64,000 nucleotides of DNA from contig NZ_JAJVDH010000002.1 in assembly GCF_022758145.1 (NCBI RefSeq), forward strand, positions 434,001 to 498,000, written 5' to 3'. A program made the translations under genes and the position numbers. The stretch is from Pontibacter vulgaris. GTDB lineage: Bacteria > Bacteroidota > Bacteroidia > Cytophagales > Hymenobacteraceae. Below the pieces are notes generated by a model, which was not told the DNA's origin, did not search any database, and was given only the letters and a program-made list of their open reading frames with translations. Position 1 is the first letter of the stretch, and every line of letters begins with the position of its first letter. Of the stretch, positions 25,228 through 32,617 are shown piece by piece.

Positions 25228-25962
25228 ATGCGCAGGTTTGGGCTTATCGGTAAAAAGTTAGGGCACTCATTTTCAAAACGATATTTCACAGAGAAATTTG
25301 AAAAGGTAGGTGTGCGCGAAGCTGTGTATGATCTTTATGAACTGGAGCAGATAGAGCAGCTGCCAGAGTTATTGGCCAGGGAACCGGAACTGGTTGGGCT
25401 GAATGTAACAGTGCCTTACAAAGAGCAGGTAATACCATTTCTGACAGAGCTCGATGCCGCTGCTGCCGAGATTGGCGCTGTAAATACTATAAAAATAGAA
25501 GCCGGCAGAACCAAAGGTTATAACACAGATTATATCGGGTTTAAAACTTCGCTCCAAAACTTTTACCCGGAGGAAGATAGGGGACAGGCGCTTGTGTTAG
25601 GAACCGGCGGTGCTGCCAAAGCGGTTTGTGCTGCGCTAAAAGCCCTGGCCATACCTTATACTTCAGTAGCCAGAAAAGCCGTGGCTGGTGCTATACTTTA
25701 TGAGGCCGTTACGCCCGACTTACTTCAGAAGTATAATCTTATTATCAATACTACTCCGTTGGGCATGTACCCCGAGGTAGACACATTGCCGCCAATACCT
25801 TATACTTCTCTTACACCGCAGCATTACCTGTACGACCTGGTATACAACCCTGAGCTGACGTCTTTTATAACGGAAGGCAAAGCGGCTGGTGCAAAAACCA
25901 TGAACGGGCTGGCCATGTTGCAGGGCCAGGCAGAAGCGGCCTGGGCTATCTGGAACGAGTAA
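25228..25962 (+). CDS. aroE: Shikimate dehydrogenase
   Basis: This enzyme reduces 3-dehydroshikimate to shikimate with NADPH, in aromatic amino-acid synthesis. Its 244 residues start GLIGKKLGHSFSKRYFTEKF, with the Ser-x-Ser-type shikimate-binding region. GLNVTVPYKEQVIPF carries the catalytic Lys, and GAVNTIK and the Asn/Asp pocket YNTDYIGF follow. The NADP loop is LGTGGAAKAV, and the protein ends with NGLAMLQGQAEAAWAIW. It is somewhat shorter than the E. coli enzyme (about 270 aa) but complete. It is transcribed from its own promoter. Confidence 0.96.
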   Translation: MRRFGLIGKKLGHSFSKRYFTEKFEKVGVREAVYDLYELEQIEQLPELLAREPELVGLNVTVPYKEQVIPFLTELDAAAAEIGAVNTIKIEAGRTKGYNTDYIGFKTSLQNFYPEEDRGQALVLGTGGAAKAVCAALKALAIPYTSVARKAVAGAILYEAVTPDLLQKYNLIINTTPLGMYPEVDTLPPIPYTSLTPQHYLYDLVYNPELTSFITEGKAAGAKTMNGLAMLQGQAEAAWAIWNE

Positions 25963-26061
25963 AAACGCAGTACAATTTTTTTTAGTATATATTCTTGTAT
26001 TACTATGTAACAAAATGGTGCCCTGGTCTCGTAAAATAGCAGACACTCTACCTCTTATGCC

Positions 26062-26463
26062 ATGGCACAGCTACACACCCTTAAGCAGAAAACCCAGGAA
26101 CTTAACACCGAGCTTTACGCTCTGTACTTATCTTACCGCGATGGTCGTGTGCAATGGTATGTGCGCCTGCTGCTGGCCTTTGTAATTGGCTATTCTATCA
26201 GCCCGATAGACTTTGTGCCCGATTATGTGCCTGTTTTCGGTTTCCTGGATGATGTGGTTATAGTGGCGATTGGCCTGAGCTTTTCTTCTCACTTACTTTC
26301 TAAAAATATACTTGGCCAGGCACGCCTGCAGGCTTACGAAGAGCTTAACGGAGATACTGCCACATTTACCGCTGCTTACAAGATTGTTTTATACGCCTGG
26401 ATGCTGATCGCATCTGTAGTGGCTGTAATTCTGTACAAATTATTATTCATGAACATGATGTAA
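26062..26463 (+). CDS. YkvA-like DUF1232 membrane protein
   Basis: This 133-residue protein carries the DUF1232 signature YSISPIDFVPDYVPVFGFLDDVVIV (about residues 45-69, quoted as family pattern). It has hydrophobic segments on either side and a C-terminal membrane helix (AWMLIASVVAVILYKLLF). The function of the family is unknown. It is monocistronic with a strong terminator. Confidence 0.88.
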   Translation: MAQLHTLKQKTQELNTELYALYLSYRDGRVQWYVRLLLAFVIGYSISPIDFVPDYVPVFGFLDDVVIVAIGLSFSSHLLSKNILGQARLQAYEELNGDTATFTAAYKIVLYAWMLIASVVAVILYKLLFMNMM

Positions 26464-26511
26464 GATCTGGCATGAATGAAATAAAATTTAGCTGTTGTGT
26501 TTATTAAGATG

Positions 26512-26552
26512 ATAGAAGAAGCCTCCCTATAAAGGAGGCTTCTTCTATTTTG
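26512..26552 (+). terminator. Terminator after the DUF1232 gene
   Basis: A perfect 15-bp stem (26512-26526 with 26534-26548) closes a 7-base loop, followed by TTTTG. Confidence 0.92.
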
Positions 26553-26718
26553 TAAAGTATGCTATTTATACTTAAGTAGTTGTGTAGAAATTTTTACAGC
26601 CTTCAATAAGCTATACTATCTGTTTTGCCTTGTATTTTAATATATTTACAGAGGCTAATACAACAGGTAGCTTAATTAATCACTTTGTCTGCCTGATAAA
26701 AGAAAATAATTAACAGTG

Positions 26719-26729
26719 CTTGCAACCAT
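26719..26729 (+). promoter_or_regulatory. CTTGCAACCAT element upstream of the ECF sigma gene (copy 1)
   Basis: This 11-mer occurs exactly at 26719-26729, 29110-29120 and, inverted, at 60516-60526. It resembles a GCAACC-type ECF -35 box. A loosely similar GGCATC/GGAATC follows at 23-24 bases in the first two copies. Recognition by the local sigma factor is inference. Confidence 0.4.
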
Positions 26730-26740
26730 TGGTAGGCTAA

Positions 26741-27358
26741 ATGGCATCCTATGGGAGAGAGGCTCTAAACAGGCAGCATTTGAAGCTTTTTACTAAACCA
26801 AAGTCAGACGAGGATAAGCTCATAGAAGGGTGCATTGCCGGCAAACGGGATATGCAACGGCTTTTGTATGAACTGTATTCTAAAAAGATGATGGTGATCT
26901 GTTTGCGTTATGCACCAACTTCTTTCGAGGCAGAAGACATCATGCAGGAAGGCTTTGTAAAGGTGTTCAATAACCTGCAGAACTTTAAAAAAGACTGCCC
27001 GTTGGAGTTCTGGATCAGGAGGATCATGATAAACACGGCCCTGAAACTTTTGCGGCAAAAACAGCTGCTGACAGTTTCACATGAAACGGAAGAAGCGGTA
27101 AGTGTGGCAGCCGAAGCGACAAATTTAAGCGACTACAGCCTCGATGAGTTGCTAGGTATGATCCAGGGCCTGGCACCACGCTACCGGATGGTATTTAACC
27201 TCTACGCTATAGAAGGCTACAACCATAAAGAGATAGGCGAAATGCTCGGAATCTCAGAGGGAACATCTAAATCGCAGTTTTCGCGTGCACGAGCCATATT
27301 GCAGAATATGCTGGCACGGCAAGATAAACCATATAAAGAAAATGTCATCAGCAGATAA
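26741..27358 (+). CDS. RNA polymerase ECF-type sigma-70 factor
   Basis: This alternative sigma factor redirects RNA polymerase to a regulon. Region 2 is LYELYSKKMMVICLRYAPTSFEAEDIMQEGFVKVFNNL (about residues 43-80, family pattern) with WIRRIMINTALKLLR. Region 4 is LAPRYRMVFNLYAIEGYNHKEIGEMLGISEGTSKSQFSRAR (about 146-186). The length is 205 aa from the ATG at 26741. A TTG at 26780 would give MKLFTKPKSDEDKLIEGC, a typical family start, and would leave room for a promoter at 26719-26750. The downstream anti-sigma-like gene overlaps by 17 bases, so the two are translationally coupled. Confidence 0.93.
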   Translation: MASYGREALNRQHLKLFTKPKSDEDKLIEGCIAGKRDMQRLLYELYSKKMMVICLRYAPTSFEAEDIMQEGFVKVFNNLQNFKKDCPLEFWIRRIMINTALKLLRQKQLLTVSHETEEAVSVAAEATNLSDYSLDELLGMIQGLAPRYRMVFNLYAIEGYNHKEIGEMLGISEGTSKSQFSRARAILQNMLARQDKPYKENVISR

Positions 27359-29090
27359 ACAGAAGCACGGGAACCTGGAGCAGGAATTCTGGCGCCGCTT
27401 GCACGACGCTGAGGCGCAGCCTGCCCCTGATATCTGGTCGCGTATAGACCATGAACTGACGGTGCAGGAAAACTCAAAGTATAAAAACAGGCTGGTATTT
27501 TACCGCCAGTTGGCCGCCGCATGCATTGCCCTGTTAATGGTAGCAGGTGCAGCGTTTTTCTACCACTTTAGGCAGGATGCGCTAACAAGCACTGGCCTGC
27601 AGCCAGGTATAGCTTCAAATACAGCTACTGCTGCTCCTGAAAAGACCCTGAAAAGCGAAGCAGTACCGGAGCAGGAAAGTATAAATCCGCAACAAAGTAT
27701 AGATGCTGTTTCAAGTATAAATAATGCGACACCAGTTACAGAGCAAAGTATAAACAGTAGCGTTTCTGAAAGTATAGCAATTGCAGATGTGCCCTCGCAA
27801 AATGTGGCGAGCCAAAATTCACAGCTGGGCAATTATGCTTCTAACTCAACTGCGGCGTCATTTCAAAAGCAGAAAGAAAGTGCTTATACTTCTAATAGCT
27901 TAGTTGATACAAGAAGTATAGGCGCACCAAAACCACAGGTTAACACAGAAACCAGTGTACCGAACTCAATGATTACAGTTGGAGCAACACTTGCAACAGA
28001 TGAAAGCACACTGGTTCAGCCACAGCAAAATACGTTGTTTCCATCGGCAAGCCGTGCTATTGCTGCAGTGCCTTCCTCCATTAATAGCTACTATAAAACG
28101 GCGGCTCAGCAATTACTGTTAAATCCTGATGCTAACTCCAATGCTGCACAAAGTATAGATAAACAACTTCAGCAGGGAAATAAGAATCTGCAAAAACAGA
28201 ACGAAGCACTGGTGCTGGCCCTAAACAAAGAAGCTGGTGGCGGATCTGAAAAAGATGTTGCCGGCGGAAACAGCCGCTGGAACGTAAGTATGGCTTATGC
28301 ACCTTCATACTTTGAGCAGAACATTGGTTTGCCGGAACGCATGATGGTTGCCGTTAATCAACGCAGCTTTGCTGCTAAGGGCCCTTCCATCTCAAGCGCA
28401 ACGTCAGATAATATGGAGGAAGCTCGCGATGAGTTTGCCAAAAATACCAAACCAGCTTTTTCGTATTCAGTGGATGTGAAAGCAGGTTTTAAGCTTAAAA
28501 ATAAGCTGAAGCTTTTAACCGGTTTAGGCTACAGCCAGAACACCGCACGCACCAAAACCAATTATGTTATTAAGCAGTTTCTGTTTAAACCATACTCTGG
28601 CGAGCGTTCGCAGCTGGCACCTTCCACGGTTTTCCTGCCATCGCTTAACAACAACTTTACAACCGACTCCATCAGCGTGGCGCGCACTAAAAATGCTTTT
28701 GATGTAGATTACCGCTACGAATTCCTGACGTTGCCCTTAGGGCTGCAGTACGAAGGTAATATTACTAAAAAATGGTACTGGTATGCAGCCGGTGGCATGG
28801 CAGCCAACTTCCTGATGAAGGCCAGTATTGATGCAGATACAAAAGAAGTACAGTCGGTAGCGTATAGCAAAGAATCAGAATCACCGTTCCGCCGCATGCA
28901 GTTTTCGGGGAATATGTCGATGGGAGTGGGCAAGCGTATTTCTGATGTGGTTACTGTATCCTTTGGCCCTGAAATGCGCAGTTTCCTGAGCACCTTAATC
29001 GAAAACCCTGACAAAGCCGTTGCCACCCAGGGCAAACCATACTCGCTTGGCCTGAACATGGCCGTAAATTACCAGCTCGGTAAAAAATAA
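27342..29090 (+). CDS. Anti-sigma-like single-pass membrane protein with predicted beta-barrel domain
   Basis: This 582-residue protein starts at an ATG at 27342 inside the sigma gene. Its short N-terminal cytoplasmic part (LEQEFWRRLHDAEAQPAPDIW, in part) resembles anti-sigma N-termini in Bacteroidota. One membrane helix follows at about residues 49-68 (LAAACIALLMVAGAAFFYHF). Next comes a long Ser/Gln/Asn-rich linker (about 75-320), then a C-terminal beta-rich region (about 325-582) resembling outer-membrane beta-barrel or PorT-like domains (FSYSVDVKAGFKLKNKLKLL). The layout suggests it holds the sigma factor at the inner membrane and reaches into the periplasm. The linker contains many Ser-Ile pairs all spelled AGT-ATA, giving five AAGTATA copies in 100 bases (27677-27776). 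The barrel assignment is inference. Confidence 0.75.
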   Translation: MSSADKQKHGNLEQEFWRRLHDAEAQPAPDIWSRIDHELTVQENSKYKNRLVFYRQLAAACIALLMVAGAAFFYHFRQDALTSTGLQPGIASNTATAAPEKTLKSEAVPEQESINPQQSIDAVSSINNATPVTEQSINSSVSESIAIADVPSQNVASQNSQLGNYASNSTAASFQKQKESAYTSNSLVDTRSIGAPKPQVNTETSVPNSMITVGATLATDESTLVQPQQNTLFPSASRAIAAVPSSINSYYKTAAQQLLLNPDANSNAAQSIDKQLQQGNKNLQKQNEALVLALNKEAGGGSEKDVAGGNSRWNVSMAYAPSYFEQNIGLPERMMVAVNQRSFAAKGPSISSATSDNMEEARDEFAKNTKPAFSYSVDVKAGFKLKNKLKLLTGLGYSQNTARTKTNYVIKQFLFKPYSGERSQLAPSTVFLPSLNNNFTTDSISVARTKNAFDVDYRYEFLTLPLGLQYEGNITKKWYWYAAGGMAANFLMKASIDADTKEVQSVAYSKESESPFRRMQFSGNMSMGVGKRISDVVTVSFGPEMRSFLSTLIENPDKAVATQGKPYSLGLNMAVNYQLGKK

Positions 29091-29109
29091 TTGCAAATTT
29101 TTTCAAGCT

Positions 29110-29120
29110 CTTGCAACCAT
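29110..29120 (+). promoter_or_regulatory. CTTGCAACCAT element (copy 2)
   Basis: Exact second copy of the 11-mer at 26719-26729. It lies just after the anti-sigma gene and 66 bases before the small ORF at 29186, so it may drive the downstream lipoprotein genes. Inference. Confidence 0.4.
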
Positions 29121-29185
29121 AAGGCCGCAACCGGAATCATGTAGATAGTAAAGAGAATAGTAACAGTTTAACTACCCGGTAGCCT

Positions 29186-29287
29186 ATGAAAGCAATGTTT
29201 AATGCTGCGCTATCTGATGCGGTAACAATCTTTAATTTGTCGGGCTGGTTTGTGTTATTAGTGCTCCTTTTTGCATCGGTTATATAA
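29186..29287 (+). CDS. Possible 33-residue membrane peptide
   Basis: An ATG at 29186 opens a 33-codon frame, MKAMFNAALSDAVTIFNLSG followed by a hydrophobic stretch WFVLLVLLFASVI and a stop. One transmembrane helix is predicted by eye. It stands downstream of the CTTGCAACCAT element and upstream of a lipoprotein gene. It may be a real small protein or a chance frame; no homology is known to me. Confidence 0.3.
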   Translation: MKAMFNAALSDAVTIFNLSGWFVLLVLLFASVI

Positions 29288-29349
29288 TAGGCATGGTGCT
29301 TAGCGCATGTTTTATGCCAGCCGTTGCTGCATTACCTGCTCCTGAAATT

Positions 29350-29796
29350 ATGAGAAAACCTTACCAGGCTGTAGTGGCCTGTATGCTGGCAATTGCTTTA
29401 GCTGGCTGCGAGAAACAAGATCTTTCGCCGGCCTTGCTGCGACAAGATATACAATCTGCTGTGCAGGGTAAGTGGGCTTTAGAACGAATTGATTACAGCC
29501 TGTGTCGCAATAATAATTGCAGCACAACCACTTACACAGGTACCGGGCTCGATTATTTTGAATTCCGGGCCGACAGTGCTTTCCTGGTAAAAAACGGCAT
29601 ACCGAATGCTTCGTCAGTTAAAGAGAAGTATAAAATAGAATATACCATTGCCGGAGGATTTGAATTAAAGGCTTCCGGCTGGTCGGGGAGGTTTACAGTA
29701 CGGGATTTAAATGCACGAAGTATGGTATTGGTAACTTCCTTTACCGGCCGAGACCCCGATGCTTTGTTTACCGATACTTATTACTTAAAACGATAA
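29350..29796 (+). CDS. Lipocalin-like lipoprotein
   Basis: This 148-residue protein starts at the ATG at 29350, which puts a lipobox LAGC at about residues 17-20. A longer in-frame start at 29293 would bury the signal peptide. The mature part has alternating beta patterns (GKWALERIDYSLC; YFEFRADSAFLVK; YKIEYTIAGGFELKASGWSG) typical of lipocalin-like domains found in Bacteroidota. CRNNNC could be a disulfide. The ligand is unknown. It lies next to the sigma/anti-sigma pair and could be a regulon member. Confidence 0.7.
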   Translation: MRKPYQAVVACMLAIALAGCEKQDLSPALLRQDIQSAVQGKWALERIDYSLCRNNNCSTTTYTGTGLDYFEFRADSAFLVKNGIPNASSVKEKYKIEYTIAGGFELKASGWSGRFTVRDLNARSMVLVTSFTGRDPDALFTDTYYLKR

Positions 29797-29935
29797 TAAA
29801 AAATTGCTAACACAGGGCGTGTGTAGTTGTGGTAAAGAAGCTGCTGCCTAACCAGATTTCTTATACCTAACCCTTAATTCAAGAGCAACTGCATATGCCC
29901 GCGTTAGCAAAACGCGCTTGGTACAAAATAAAACT

Positions 29936-30313
29936 ATGAAAAGAAGCTTTTACCTCAATCTGCTTTGCTTCTGCCTTTCGGTGGTAATGTTCGGGTGCTC
30001 CGAAAATGATCCGGAGCCGCTTTGCCTGCAGGTAGAGGTAGTAGGCGCCGATTGCGAAAATGGCTGGTACCTGCTTCATGTACTCGATGAGAATTTTATA
30101 GTTCAGAATACGCAGGATTACACCGGGCCGCTGCAGGCTGGTTATGTTACCACCGATAATTTACCGCTGGAGTACCAGCAGGCAGGCCGCCGCTTAAATG
30201 TAGCAATGGATACCAATGGCGAGCGTAGCCCAAGGTGTGTGGCAGTTACCGTAATGTACCCGGCAGTAACTATAAAACGAGTTTGTGATGCCGTACCAAC
30301 CGGCGAAAGATAA
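29936..30313 (+). CDS. Small lipoprotein of unknown function
   Basis: This 125-residue protein starts at the ATG at 29936 and has a lipobox MFGC at about residues 18-21. The mature part is acidic at the start (SENDPEPLC) and contains four or five cysteines, which could form disulfides. I do not recognise a domain. It follows the lipocalin-like gene by 139 bases and ends at a terminator. Confidence 0.65.
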   Translation: MKRSFYLNLLCFCLSVVMFGCSENDPEPLCLQVEVVGADCENGWYLLHVLDENFIVQNTQDYTGPLQAGYVTTDNLPLEYQQAGRRLNVAMDTNGERSPRCVAVTVMYPAVTIKRVCDAVPTGER

Positions 30314-30352
30314 TAGATAGATTTTTGATTGATTAGATGAGTGAGTTTGTCT

Positions 30353-30380
30353 AAAGGCCCGCCCCTGTGGTGGGCTTTTT
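30353..30380 (+). terminator. Terminator before uvrB
   Basis: GCCCGCC at 30357-30363 pairs with GGTGGGC at 30369-30375 (one wobble), with flanking AAA and a T run to 30380. Confidence 0.8.
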
Positions 30381-30485
30381 GCATTTTAAGGGCACCATAA
30401 CTTATACTTATAATATCTGTAAAAGCTAAACTTACAGTGTTGTTTTGGTGTTATAGTATATCTTTACTTTTCGTAAAATCAACGA

Positions 30486-32513
30486 ATGGATTTTCAGCTA
30501 ACTTCAGAATTTAAACCAACCGGCGATCAGCCGAAAGCAATAGAGCAGCTGGTCGATGGCGTTAGGCGTGGCGAGCAGGCACAAGTGCTTCTGGGCGCTA
30601 CAGGTACAGGTAAAACCTTTACCATGGCCAACGTTATTCAGCAAACAGGAAAGCCTGCGCTGGTACTTTGCCACAACAAAACATTGGCCGCCCAGCTTTA
30701 TGGCGAGTTCAAGCAATTCTTCCCCAACAATGCGGTAGAATACTTTATCTCATACTACGATTACTACCAGCCAGAGGCATACATAGCCTCATCGGATGTA
30801 TTTATCGAGAAAGACCTGGCTATAAATGAGGAAATCGAGAAGCTACGTTTACATACTACATCAGCGCTGCTTTCGGGCCGCCGCGATGTTATCGTGATTG
30901 CTTCAGTGTCCTGTATTTATGGTATTGGTAACCCGGAGGAGTTTGGCAAGAACGTTATTCACCTGGCACCGGGGCAACGCTACAGCCGTAACAACCTGCT
31001 TTATACTTTTGTGCAGATTCTCTATAGCCGCACCGAAGCTGAGTTCACACGTGGAACGTTCCGGGTTAAAGGCGATACGGTAGATATTTTTCCGGCTTAT
31101 GCAGATTTTGCTTACAGGCTATACTTTTTCGGCGATGAACTGGAGCAGATACACCGTATTGATCCTGCATCAGGTAAAAAGCTATCGGATGAAAAAGCAA
31201 TTACCCTTTATCCTGCTAACCTCTTTGTAACCGGAAAAGATACATTGCAGCAGGCTATCCACGAGATCCAGTACGACATGGTAGCGCAGCACGAGTATTT
31301 CCTGAAAGAAGACCGCCCGGCAGAAGCCAAACGCATTAAAGAACGTACCGAGTTCGACCTCGAGATGATCCGCGAATTAGGGTACTGCTCTGGTATAGAA
31401 AACTACTCGCGCTACTTCGACCGTCGTGCACCGGGTGCGCGCCCGTTCTGTTTGCTCGATTATTTTCCGGATGATTTCCTGATGGTGATAGACGAGAGCC
31501 ACGTAACTGTTCCGCAGGTACGCGCCATGTGGGGCGGCGACCGCTCCAGAAAAGTAGCCCTGGTAGAGTATGGTTTCCGATTGCCGGCTGCCATGGATAA
31601 CCGCCCGCTTACTTTTAACGAGTTCGAAAGTATGATGCACCAGGTGGTGTTTGTTAGTGCCACGCCCGGCGATTATGAGATCCAGAAATCGGAAGGGGTG
31701 GTGGTAGAGCAGATCATACGACCTACAGGTTTGCTTGACCCTGAAATTGAAGTGCGCCCAAGTACAAACCAGGTAGATGACTTGCTTGATGAGGTGGATG
31801 AACGCATAAAAGCCGGAGCCCGCGTGCTGGTAACTACACTAACCAAGCGTATGTCGGAAGAGCTGTCCAAGTACATGGAAAGGCTGAACATAAAAGTAAA
31901 ATACCTGCACTCCGAAGTAAAAACTCTGGACCGCGTGGAAATTCTGCGCGAGCTGCGCCTGGGCGAGATTGATGTGCTGATAGGCGTGAACCTCTTGCGC
32001 GAAGGTCTGGATTTGCCCGAGGTAAGTTTAGTGGCCATACTTGATGCTGATAAAGAAGGCTTCCTGCGCGATCAGCGCTCGCTTATACAAACGATGGGCC
32101 GTGCTGCCCGAAACGAAAAAGGCAAGGTAATCATGTATGCCGACCGCATGACGGGTTCCATGCAGCGTGCTATTGATGAAACCAATCGCCGCCGCGCTAC
32201 CCAGATGGCTTACAACGAAGAACATGGCATTACACCGCGCACTGTACTGAAATCGAAAGACGAGATTTATGAGCAGACTTCCGTTGCCGATTCTAAGAAG
32301 AAAGAGGTGAAAATGTATGCCGGTCCGGAAGAAGTATCGCTGGCAGCAGAACCTGTTATTCAAATGATGAAGCGCGACGAAATGGAAAAACTCATCAAGA
32401 AAACAGAAAAGCAGATGGAAGCCGCCGCCAAAGACCTCGACTTTTTACAGGCTGCCAAGTATAGAGATGAGCTGGCCGAGCTGCGCCAGTTGATAAAATC
32501 GAAGCGCGATTAA
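30486..32513 (+). CDS. uvrB: Excinuclease ABC subunit B
   Basis: UvrB is the damage-verifying helicase-like subunit of bacterial nucleotide excision repair, acting with UvrA and UvrC. Walker A is GATGTGKT at residues 37-44. The beta-hairpin region EYFISYYDYYQPEAYI follows near residue 86-101. DESHVTVPQ is the Walker B region, and helicase motifs include VSATPGDYE, LVTTLTKRM, LLREGLDLPEVSLVAILDAD and IQTMGRAARN. A C-terminal UVR domain (residues about 635-670, EKQMEAAAKDLDFLQAAKYRDEL in part) contacts UvrC. The length is 675 aa. Monocistronic. Confidence 0.98.
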   Translation: MDFQLTSEFKPTGDQPKAIEQLVDGVRRGEQAQVLLGATGTGKTFTMANVIQQTGKPALVLCHNKTLAAQLYGEFKQFFPNNAVEYFISYYDYYQPEAYIASSDVFIEKDLAINEEIEKLRLHTTSALLSGRRDVIVIASVSCIYGIGNPEEFGKNVIHLAPGQRYSRNNLLYTFVQILYSRTEAEFTRGTFRVKGDTVDIFPAYADFAYRLYFFGDELEQIHRIDPASGKKLSDEKAITLYPANLFVTGKDTLQQAIHEIQYDMVAQHEYFLKEDRPAEAKRIKERTEFDLEMIRELGYCSGIENYSRYFDRRAPGARPFCLLDYFPDDFLMVIDESHVTVPQVRAMWGGDRSRKVALVEYGFRLPAAMDNRPLTFNEFESMMHQVVFVSATPGDYEIQKSEGVVVEQIIRPTGLLDPEIEVRPSTNQVDDLLDEVDERIKAGARVLVTTLTKRMSEELSKYMERLNIKVKYLHSEVKTLDRVEILRELRLGEIDVLIGVNLLREGLDLPEVSLVAILDADKEGFLRDQRSLIQTMGRAARNEKGKVIMYADRMTGSMQRAIDETNRRRATQMAYNEEHGITPRTVLKSKDEIYEQTSVADSKKKEVKMYAGPEEVSLAAEPVIQMMKRDEMEKLIKKTEKQMEAAAKDLDFLQAAKYRDELAELRQLIKSKRD

Positions 32514-32527
32514 CATACTATACTTTA

Positions 32528-32566
32528 AAGGGCTGTTATGTAATGATAACAGCCCTTCGTTTTTTT
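32528..32566 (+). terminator. Terminator after uvrB
   Basis: A perfect 12-bp stem (32528-32539 with 32546-32557) is followed by CG and seven T. Confidence 0.92.
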
Positions 32567-32617
32567 GATACCAGACCCTCGTCTAATATATTTATACTTT
32601 AACTAAACAGGACTAAC

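Noticed and set aside
27677..27776. CRISPR-like or tandem repeat array
   Set aside because: The repeated unit is only 7 bases with irregular spacing inside a coding frame; there is no repeat-spacer structure.
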